This document shows, one piece after another, positions 57,755-64,000 of a stretch of 64,000 nt of DNA. Origin of the DNA: CAZYHS01 sp964647545 (GTDB lineage Bacteria > UBA10199 > GCA-002796325 > 1-14-0-20-49-13); NCBI GenBank assembly GCA_964647545.1, contig CAZYHS010000007.1:1-64000 (forward strand), in the 5' to 3' direction. Position 1 is the stretch's first letter. Each line of letters begins with the position of its first letter. The translations under genes were made by a program, and so were the position numbers. The notes under the pieces were generated by a model. That model was not told where the DNA came from, made no database searches, and saw only the letters and a program-made list of their open reading frames with translations.

Positions 57755-59476
57755 TTATTTGCTGTTGTGGTATTTTCTATTGTTCCTGATAACCGCTTTT
57801 TTATTTGCAGCCTCTTCTTTTGCGGCGATGTTATCGGGATTGTAAACACTATCTTTTTCCTCAAAGCTCGGCAGCGATGCAACTGCACTATCGACTATCC
57901 TCGGTGTCAAAAATATCAGCAGTTCGCGGCGGGCCTTGGTCTTTGTCTTACCTTTGAAAAGATTTCCCATAATGGGGATCTTCATAAGCCCCGGAACGCC
58001 TCTGACGGTTCTAGCATCTTTTAACTGGAACAGACCGCCGATGATCGTTGTCTCGCCGTCCATCAGACTAACCGTGGTCTGCGCAGACTTGTCGTCCACC
58101 GAGGGCACTCCGTCAACCGCTTTTGCAAAATTCGCCTCGGACTGCGTCGCCGAAATGTCCATTCTGATGTAACCGGTGTCGGAAATTTGCGGCGTAACTT
58201 TAAGCTCGATACCGGTGTCGATCTCCTGCAAATTCGAAGCGTTGGTCGGAGTGCTGATACCGCCGATGCTTACGTTTCCGTTGGTCTTGACGTAGAATTT
58301 TGAACCGCTTCTTATCGACGCCTCCTGATTATTTAGAGTTGAAATCGTCGGTCTGGCAAGAACCGTCACGTCGCCCTGTTCCTCGGCGGCCGAAAGCTGA
58401 ATGTCGGTAAGAATTCCCTTGAAGCTCCCAAGAATAAGACCTGCCCCCGCAAGAGCCGGTCCGTTATTTATACCGACGGCCGGCGCGTTGAACATCAAGT
58501 TGCGCCCCTGATCGTCGGTGCCGACGGTCTTAAGTCCGTAAGATTGAATGCTTCCGCCTGTACGCGTAATGCCCCATTGAATACCGAGACTTCTTACGAA
58601 ATCGTTCGAAGCCTCGATGATTCTGGCTTCGATAAGAACCTGACGCCCTTTCTTATCCACGCTGCTGATTAGCTGCGTGATCCCCTTTAGATTCTGGTCG
58701 GTGTCGCGGACATGGACAGAGTTCGTCATGTCGTCGGCGATTGCGGTGCCGCGTTCCGACAAAAGAGCCTGCACGTTGGAAAGAATACGCTCGGCCTTTG
58801 CAAAACCTAAATTGTAGGATCTTGTGTTAAGGTCCTCGCCCATAAGTTTGACATCTTCTTTTGTGATAACTCTCACCATGCCGTCGTCATCGACCGCCCC
58901 ATAGCCGTAGGTCTTCAGGATCGACTTCATCGCATCGTAAAGGTTTGAACTTTCGAAGCTCGCCGTAACCTTGCCGTCAACTTTTTCCGGAACCACTATG
59001 CTCAAGCCTGACATTTTTGCCAGCATTCTGACGACGTTCTCAAGCGGGGCGTCGCGAAATTCGACAAGATAGGTTCCCTTTTCGAGCTTGGGTTTTGCGG
59101 CGGCCCCTTTCATACTGATGCTGAAGATGCCGTCACCGTTTCTTAAAACAACACGATTACCGTCGACATCGACAATCTCGGTCGAACCGATCCTGTCGCC
59201 CTGAGCGACCATCTCACCGTTAACGAGAGCTGCCTCATCCAAGGTGCTGCTTACAAGCCCTTGAAGTTTCAGCTCGCTAACCGACACGTTGTCGATCGGT
59301 TTAATGAACGGGTTATTGGCCCACTGCACTTTGCTTTGCTCCGACGTCGCGAACTCCTTAAGATTAAGACCGGAAATCCCGCCGGTCTGCGGAGCTTGCA
59401 CATCGGCGGCGTAGGCCGTACAAGAAAATACGGCAAAACATCCGAGCAACACCTTGTTGAATTTAATTCCACCCAT
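57755..59476 (-). CDS. pilQ: Type IV pilus secretin PilQ with N-terminal PilP-like domain
   Basis: A 573-residue protein from ATG 59476 (GAGGGGG upstream). Signal peptide ends at about YAADV. Residues about 45-120 resemble PilP: NPFIKPIDNVSVSELKLQGLV..., EAALVNGEMVAQGDRIG, VDGNRVVLRNGDG. Residues about 130-280 hold STN/N-type domains, and the secretin barrel follows with VLARPTISTLNNQEASIRSG and the end VPGLMKIPIMGNLFKGKTKTKARRELLIFLTPRI. It forms the outer membrane pore for the pilus. The missing separate pilP gene fits the fused domain. Confidence 0.9.
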   Translation of the reverse strand: MGGIKFNKVLLGCFAVFSCTAYAADVQAPQTGGISGLNLKEFATSEQSKVQWANNPFIKPIDNVSVSELKLQGLVSSTLDEAALVNGEMVAQGDRIGSTEIVDVDGNRVVLRNGDGIFSISMKGAAAKPKLEKGTYLVEFRDAPLENVVRMLAKMSGLSIVVPEKVDGKVTASFESSNLYDAMKSILKTYGYGAVDDDGMVRVITKEDVKLMGEDLNTRSYNLGFAKAERILSNVQALLSERGTAIADDMTNSVHVRDTDQNLKGITQLISSVDKKGRQVLIEARIIEASNDFVRSLGIQWGITRTGGSIQSYGLKTVGTDDQGRNLMFNAPAVGINNGPALAGAGLILGSFKGILTDIQLSAAEEQGDVTVLARPTISTLNNQEASIRSGSKFYVKTNGNVSIGGISTPTNASNLQEIDTGIELKVTPQISDTGYIRMDISATQSEANFAKAVDGVPSVDDKSAQTTVSLMDGETTIIGGLFQLKDARTVRGVPGLMKIPIMGNLFKGKTKTKARRELLIFLTPRIVDSAVASLPSFEEKDSVYNPDNIAAKEEAANKKAVIRNNRKYHNSK

Positions 59477-60026
59477 AAACAACCCCCTCAATGTCGGCGT
59501 CGATTCTGCCGCTTTCTTCGTCGGTCAATGTCATTGTCACCTTGTCGATTATCATAAGCATCTGCAAAGAGGCCATGCGCTGAATGTACTCGCCAACGCC
59601 GTCAAAAGGCCCGCTCAAACTTACCTTGAATTTTTGTTTCAATTCGGCGCGCGCCCCCTGATCGACCGGAAGCTCGATATTTATCAATTTCAGCCCCTGC
59701 TGCATGTTCGGATTTGAAAATGTCCTGATAAGCCTCGCGTCCGGATCGGCGCCGAGAGTACGTGCGAAATTATCGTATATCCTACGCTGCGCGTCGCTTC
59801 CGTTCCACACGGGCAACTGCGGTTTGGCCGAAGCCGAGGACGCAGAGGCCGCCTCACCGCGCAAAGCGGCTATCTCTTTTTTTGCGCCGGATATCGCCGT
59901 ATTGCTCGGAGAATAGCACGAGCGGAAAAAAACTATCACTCCCATAAAAAGGACAAGTCCGAATATTACCAGCTCTCGCCGGTTGGGCTTTTGCGCAAGT
60001 TCGTTTTGTATTTGCGTTAGGTTCAT
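59463..60026 (-). CDS. pilO: PilO-like pilus assembly protein
   Basis: A 187-residue protein. A longer frame reaches 60047, and the start at 60026 is chosen. One transmembrane helix near the start (ELVIFGLVLFMGVIVFFRSCY), then a coiled-coil part (ISGAKKEIAALRGE) and a periplasmic ferredoxin-like domain. Between PilN and PilQ, this is the PilO place. It links the inner-membrane ring. It overlaps the PilQ start by 14 bases. Confidence 0.8.
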   Translation of the reverse strand: MNLTQIQNELAQKPNRRELVIFGLVLFMGVIVFFRSCYSPSNTAISGAKKEIAALRGEAASASSASAKPQLPVWNGSDAQRRIYDNFARTLGADPDARLIRTFSNPNMQQGLKLINIELPVDQGARAELKQKFKVSLSGPFDGVGEYIQRMASLQMLMIIDKVTMTLTDEESGRIDADIEGVVYGWN

Positions 60027-60034
60027 AATTAATT

Positions 60035-60586
60035 TCAAATCCTGCACTGAACGGTGAAAATTATTTGAGCTTCGGCATCTTCGCCGGCGTTAACGGTCGA
60101 TGAAATAAGATCGACCTCCCTGCACGCCTTCACCGTTTTTAGCGAAGATAAGGTCGATGCGACAGCGGTGTGATCGTCGGCCGACCCGACTATCTCCAAC
60201 ATCCGTTTACCCGAATCGGACACAATGGAACGCAACGACACTTCGGATGGAATTTCGCTCGCCACCGAGTCGATTATCGTTGCCCAGTCGATGCGCGCAT
60301 CAAATGCTATGAAGGCCTTTATTTGCGCTTCATTCCCCAATTGAAGCGGCGCCGCAGCTCCCCCCTTTTGGGCCCGCAATGAACGCTCAACATCATTTTT
60401 CTTCGAGGTCAAAAGATCAAGCCTCAGCTTTTGTACGCTGCCAAAAAGCAGCATGAACCCGAGAAGCGCAGCAACGATAATAACCAGATCTTTTTTTGTC
60501 GGGTCGAACCGTCTCTCTTTGATCATGGCGATCAAAGACTTGGGGCTGAAATCGAAATGCTTTTTCTCGATAAAATTAATGTGCAT
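60035..60586 (-). CDS. pilN: PilN-like pilus assembly protein
   Basis: A 183-residue bitopic protein. It starts MHINFIEKKHFDFSPKS, where the conserved N-terminal INL-like peptide that binds PilM is seen as INFIEK. One TM (LVIIVAALLGFMLLFG), a coiled coil (LLTSKKNDVERSLRAQ) and a PilN-type fold (WATIIDSVASEIPSEVSLRSIV). Five bases after the PilM gene. Confidence 0.82.
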   Translation of the reverse strand: MHINFIEKKHFDFSPKSLIAMIKERRFDPTKKDLVIIVAALLGFMLLFGSVQKLRLDLLTSKKNDVERSLRAQKGGAAAPLQLGNEAQIKAFIAFDARIDWATIIDSVASEIPSEVSLRSIVSDSGKRMLEIVGSADDHTAVASTLSSLKTVKACREVDLISSTVNAGEDAEAQIIFTVQCRI

Positions 60587-60591
60587 AGATT

Positions 60592-61623
60592 TTAGTCCAG
60601 AGCGAGGCCAACAGCCACTCCAAGCATAGGCCTATTAGGCTCCAGCCTTGCTTTTGCCGCCTCATCGACCGAAATTCCTCCAAAAGGGTCGAACGAAACG
60701 ACCTCAACTCCCAGCGTCTCGGAAAGATAACTTGCGAATCCGTTGAAATGGGTTCCGCCTCCGGCAAGATAGATCCGCTCGATCTTTCTGCGATCGTTCA
60801 TAACTGAAAAGCGATCGATCGAACGTTGAGTTTCAAGCGCCATCGCCGAGAAGAACTGAGCGATTGTGCTCTTTAAAATGCCGTGAGCGGTCTCGCTCAT
60901 GTTCAAAGCCTCTTTCAACTTATCGCCGTCGTCACCGATATTAAAATATGTTTCGAAAATTTTTCCCGCAAAGCTGCGGTCGCAGCCTAAGTTTCTCACT
61001 ATCAAATCGAGCAGGTTGCCGGCCGAATAACCGGTTATCGGCCTTGAAAAAACTATGCCGTTTAGCCCCATCACGACGAAAATCGACATTTTAAAACCAA
61101 GATCGAGAATCACGCTGAATCCGCCGCGCGGCGCCGGATAGGAATTGTTAAAAGCATTCGCGAGCGCGGTGGCATCGGGCTCCACCACATTGACCTTTGA
61201 AAGGCCTATCTGTTTCAAAAAAACAAGTCGCTCGTCGATAATTTTTTTGGGGATGGCAAAGACGACCAAGGGGACTTTTCCTGCGTCGCTTGCGACCTCA
61301 GAGCCGATGTCGCTGTGCCTGAAAATGTAATCGTCAACGTCGCCGTCAATAACGTCTTTTATACCCCACTTTACGGCTTCGTTCAATTCGTCCGGCGGCA
61401 TCTTGGGAAGATCGAGCCTTCTAATTTTGAGCGCCGGATCCTCAAAATTCACTCTGATATCGCCTTTAAGCTTGAGCCCTTTTATGAACGCCTTGATCTT
61501 TTCGATGTCGCCGCGATGCTTGATGATTCCCCAGCCTTCAAGCTGCGCTCCGCCTGCGCCGTGTGAAAGCTGCACGACCTTCACGTTGACGCTCCCTATG
61601 TCGATACCGATCGAATATCTCAT
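60592..61623 (-). CDS. pilM: PilM-like actin-fold pilus assembly ATPase
   Basis: A 343-residue cytoplasmic protein. The FtsA/actin-like phosphate motifs are visible: SIGIDIGSVNVKVVQLS at the N-terminus, VILDLGFKMSIFVVM in the middle and IYLAGGGTHFNGFASYLSE near the end. It binds the tail of PilN under the pilus machine. It starts with ATG 61623, 6 bases after the stop of the TPR gene. Confidence 0.88.
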   Translation of the reverse strand: MRYSIGIDIGSVNVKVVQLSHGAGGAQLEGWGIIKHRGDIEKIKAFIKGLKLKGDIRVNFEDPALKIRRLDLPKMPPDELNEAVKWGIKDVIDGDVDDYIFRHSDIGSEVASDAGKVPLVVFAIPKKIIDERLVFLKQIGLSKVNVVEPDATALANAFNNSYPAPRGGFSVILDLGFKMSIFVVMGLNGIVFSRPITGYSAGNLLDLIVRNLGCDRSFAGKIFETYFNIGDDGDKLKEALNMSETAHGILKSTIAQFFSAMALETQRSIDRFSVMNDRRKIERIYLAGGGTHFNGFASYLSETLGVEVVSFDPFGGISVDEAAKARLEPNRPMLGVAVGLALD

Positions 61624-61629
61624 AATAGG

Positions 61630-62460
61630 TTACTCGGTCTCTCCGGTAAGAAGTGCGATGCGCCCTCTGACCTTAGCTTTCACACCGTCAGTTTCATTGG
61701 GGTAAAGCAACATGAACTGACGATAATTTTTCACCGCGTTGCCGAAGTCGCCCATCTTTTCGTTTAGCACCGCAAGATTAAAATATGGATCGGGATAGTC
61801 GCTGGCGAGCCTTACGGCCTTTTCGAGATAGGTTTTGGCTTCGGTGGCGTTATCGGTGAGCGATTTTACCATTCCCAGACTATTGAGACATTCGGCGCAT
61901 TTGTCGTCGATTGCGAGGGCCGATTCAAATTCGGTCTGTGCGTTGGCGTAGAGGTCCTTCTTGAGATAGACAAGCCCAAGCCCGTTGTGCAGCAGGGCAT
62001 TCTCGGCGTCGGAAGCGATAGCCTTCTTGTAAAGAGTTTGCGCGCCGTCAAGATCGCCGTTGTCAAAAAGATTTTTCGCTTCGGCGGCCATCGCCGTGAC
62101 GTCAACGACTACGGGTGGAACATTGGCTGCCGCAGTTAAGGCGGAATCTGGAGTTTGCTGCGAAGCCGGCATCTGTCGCCCTTTCAAAAAGTGCAACACG
62201 ACCGAAAAAGTTATCGCGGCCACCAGCAGCCCCGAAAGTATCAACACCGGTCTTCTGATAGCGGGGGCCTTTTTGATAAGCTCAGGAAGTTCGCTTTTTT
62301 GAACGTAGCTGGGCTTGGCGCTAAAAAAACCTTCCCCCTCTTCAAAGACCGGAGGCTGCTTCTTTTCAGCCGACGTTTTTTCGGCCGGAAGCTGCTCAGC
62401 TGAGTCCGGCCCCTTCCCTTCAGCGGCCGAATTTTTAAGCGCTTTTAAAATTACCGACAT
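61630..62460 (-). CDS. TPR-containing MshN-like pilus assembly protein
   Basis: From ATG 62460, with GGGGGAGGAA upstream, the product has 276 residues. A single TM (RRPVLILSGLLVAAITFSVVLHFL) separates a charged cytoplasmic N-terminus from a periplasmic part. The C-terminal half holds 3-4 TPR units (AKNLFDNGDLDGAQTLYKKAIASDAENALLHNGLGLVYLKKDLYANAQTEF). It resembles MshN of MSHA pili. The order with the ATPase gene supports this. Confidence 0.82.
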   Translation of the reverse strand: MSVILKALKNSAAEGKGPDSAEQLPAEKTSAEKKQPPVFEEGEGFFSAKPSYVQKSELPELIKKAPAIRRPVLILSGLLVAAITFSVVLHFLKGRQMPASQQTPDSALTAAANVPPVVVDVTAMAAEAKNLFDNGDLDGAQTLYKKAIASDAENALLHNGLGLVYLKKDLYANAQTEFESALAIDDKCAECLNSLGMVKSLTDNATEAKTYLEKAVRLASDYPDPYFNLAVLNEKMGDFGNAVKNYRQFMLLYPNETDGVKAKVRGRIALLTGETE

Positions 62461-62482
62461 TATTTCCTCCCCCAAAAAAACT

Positions 62483-63361
62483 TTAGTTGAAACCCAGCAT
62501 TCTTAAGAACCACGGCCTCTTCTTCTTGAAAAAATCCGCGCCGTTCGGATTGAGCAGCCCTTCCATATCGAGATTAGCCCGTTTGACCATTTTCTTGTCA
62601 ACAACGAGCTTCCGCTCGGCATAGGCGGTCAAAAGAGTGCGATCGCAAAGTTTGTTGATCACGCGTGGCACTCCGCCGGAGACCTCAAAAACCTTCTTCA
62701 TCGCCCCTGCTTCAAACTTTAACGACGCGTCGGCTCCGGCAATTGAAAGCCTGTGCGCAACATAGTTGCAGGTCTCGTCGTAATTGAGCGCCCCCAAAAG
62801 ATAGCGGACAGAGATGCGCTGGCTAAGTTGCGCAAGTTCGGGCGATTTGAGCTTTTCAAGTAGCTCGGGCTGGCCTAAAAATATTATCTGCAAAAGTTTT
62901 TTATTTTCGGTCTCAAGATTTGAAAGCATGCGCAGCATTTCGAAAGATTCGAACGAAAGATGCTGAGCTTCGTCGATGATCACCACCGCATTTTTGTTCC
63001 ACCTGAGACGACGAAGGAGAAATTTATTAAGGGCGTCGAGCTGGCCTTTGACCGTGTCGTCGGCCCCGCTTTTATTGCCGAAATCTTCGTTAATTGCTGC
63101 CAGCAATTCGACCACAGAAAGCATCGGGTTGAAGATAACCGAGGTATCGACATTGTCATCGAGCCTGTTGATAAGCGTCCGGCAAATTGTTGTTTTGCCG
63201 GTGCCAATTCCGCCGATGATCGCCATAAACCCTTTGCGATGTTCAATGCCGTACAAAAGCGATTCGAGCGCCTCTTCGTGCTGACGCGACAGAAACATAA
63301 AACGCGGATCGGGCGTCATATTGAAAGGCTCTTCTTTTAGACGGAAGAAGTTAAGGTACAT
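62483..63361 (-). CDS. ExeA/MshM-like AAA ATPase
   Basis: A 292-residue protein. It opens MYLNFFRLKEEPFNMTPDPRFMFLSRQHEEAL, the ExeA/GspA/MshM signature. Walker A GGIGTGKTTICRTL (about 51-64) and Walker B VVIIDEAQHL (about 127) follow, and then FLGQPELLEKL. It is a cytoplasmic ATPase that helps the secretin or pilus assemble. It is the first gene of the pilus operon visible in the window. Confidence 0.9.
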   Translation of the reverse strand: MYLNFFRLKEEPFNMTPDPRFMFLSRQHEEALESLLYGIEHRKGFMAIIGGIGTGKTTICRTLINRLDDNVDTSVIFNPMLSVVELLAAINEDFGNKSGADDTVKGQLDALNKFLLRRLRWNKNAVVIIDEAQHLSFESFEMLRMLSNLETENKKLLQIIFLGQPELLEKLKSPELAQLSQRISVRYLLGALNYDETCNYVAHRLSIAGADASLKFEAGAMKKVFEVSGGVPRVINKLCDRTLLTAYAERKLVVDKKMVKRANLDMEGLLNPNGADFFKKKRPWFLRMLGFN

Positions 63362-63483
63362 AATAAACCTAACCGATTATTTTTATTCGGGATTTAACTG
63401 ATAGATAGGTAGCACAAAAGTCTATACGCGGCAACGCAATTCTAAGGCAAAACAAGAGGTTTTTGCGCAGATTGTTTAGAGTT

Positions 63484-63999
63484 CTAAAACGGCCCCGAGG
63501 TTATGGTCTTACTGGAACCGTCGGCCAAGAAAAATGTGATAGTAAAAGTTCTACCGGTCATGGAGTTGTTGAACCTGAGTGTATTGAGGACATTGTTCGA
63601 GCTGGCCGCAAGAGTTTGATCGGCATGGTTGATGCTCACCCCGCTGTTTGCATTGCCGGTCCAGATGTTACTCCCGTTGTAGGTAATTCTTTTAAGCCTT
63701 CTGTTGGGATTTGTTGGAGTCCAGCTAACGGTCGTGCTTATCCAAGTAATAGGATAGGCGCAGGTGTTATCCATCTGGATAGGCCCAAGGTCACGACCGG
63801 CTCCGGTAAGTGCCGTGCCTACCTGAGTCACGTTAAGACAGTTCGACTGAGATGCCGGAGTAAAACTCACAGACTTGGTTGTAGCATCAGACATCGTGTA
63901 GGTAAGAGTGTACTCGACCCCGCCGACCACGTTGGAGTTAAATCTCAAATGTGTGAGCGCAAATATGCCGCTTGCGTCAGGATAATAAAGAAAGTTCGA
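63484..63999 (-). CDS. C-terminal part of a beta-rich surface or pilus-associated protein (5' end outside window)
   Basis: The frame is open to the right edge, so the start is beyond the window. About 171 residues are visible, rich in Thr, Ser, Asn and with two Cys (SNCLNV and NTCAYP, likely a disulphide). The YYPDASGIFALTHLRFN upstream part and repeated beta pattern (TYTMSDATTKSVSFT, TFTITFFLADGSSKTI) fit a pilin tip or adhesin. It is not recognised. Its end is 122 bases upstream of the pilus ATPase gene. Confidence 0.6.
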   Translation of the reverse strand, partial: SNFLYYPDASGIFALTHLRFNSNVVGGVEYTLTYTMSDATTKSVSFTPASQSNCLNVTQVGTALTGAGRDLGPIQMDNTCAYPITWISTTVSWTPTNPNRRLKRITYNGSNIWTGNANSGVSINHADQTLAASSNNVLNTLRFNNSMTGRTFTITFFLADGSSKTITSGPF

Positions 64000-64000
64000 C

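Overview
The window comes from a Gram-negative bacterium, most likely an uncultured deltaproteobacterial or myxococcal-type lineage recovered from a metagenome. The cell-wall type is shown by an Omp85-like barrel, a type IV pilus secretin, a Wzi-like barrel, many lipoproteins and an RND/MMPL exporter. The lineage guess rests on the Cys-rich CDDGN repeat protein, the large beta-propeller lipoproteins and the orange-protein (ORP) type operon. It is an inference and I cannot name a species. A 100-N assembly gap lies at 46944-47043. Genes are tightly packed, often with 4-base ATGA overlaps, and no transposase, integrase, prophage or CRISPR array is visible.

Layout. 1-12.6 kb: surface and envelope proteins (two large repeat lipoproteins, an Omp85-like barrel overlapping a kinase-like lipoprotein, a LysR regulator with a palindrome at its start, a MATE exporter and an Ntn hydrolase). 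12.8-17.4 kb: a monovalent cation antiporter, then a small accessory island between two 80-bp direct repeats next to tRNA-His. The island carries a toxin-antitoxin-like pair (nucleotidyltransferase plus a small basic protein) with a 12-bp inverted-repeat operator. 17.5-22.3 kb: an ORP-type operon (DUF134 regulator, DUF5320 protein, two NifX-like proteins, two ferredoxin-containing MinD-like ATPases), followed by an IscU-like scaffold, a methyltransferase and a cupin. 22.4-28.9 kb: lipoprotein, hydrolase, HelD/UvrD-like helicase, and a coupled isochorismatase/flavoprotein/radical SAM operon.

28.8-38.3 kb (minus strand): a lipid or glycolipid assembly and export locus, with polysaccharide deacetylase, LPG-synthase-type membrane protein, GT4 glycosyltransferase, Wzi-like barrel, HpnN-like RND exporter, PAP2/inositolphosphotransferase-like enzyme and SGNH hydrolase. 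38.4-45.9 kb: housekeeping metabolism (aldolase, iminopeptidase, nitrilase-type amidase, Fe-ADH), a DPBB protein, a DUF155 protein and an ArsP_2-type permease. 46.0-49.8 kb: the Cys-rich repeat protein, then a LexA-like repressor overlapping a Y-family polymerase. That pair is driven by a promoter holding a GAAC-N4-GTTC box, and the message is predicted to be leaderless. 49.8-57.7 kb: transporters, trmFO, a branched-chain aminotransferase, adenosine deaminase, a sulfite-oxidase-fold protein and superoxide dismutase.

57.7-64 kb (minus strand): a type IV pilus/MSHA-like assembly operon in the order (beta-rich surface protein)-ExeA/MshM ATPase-TPR protein-PilM-PilN-PilO-PilQ. No separate pilP gene is present, and the N-terminus of PilQ looks like a PilP domain. 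The most noteworthy systems are the repeat-flanked toxin-antitoxin-like island, the ORP-type operon with its palindromic promoter, the lipid-export locus, the leaderless SOS operon and the apparent PilP-PilQ fusion.
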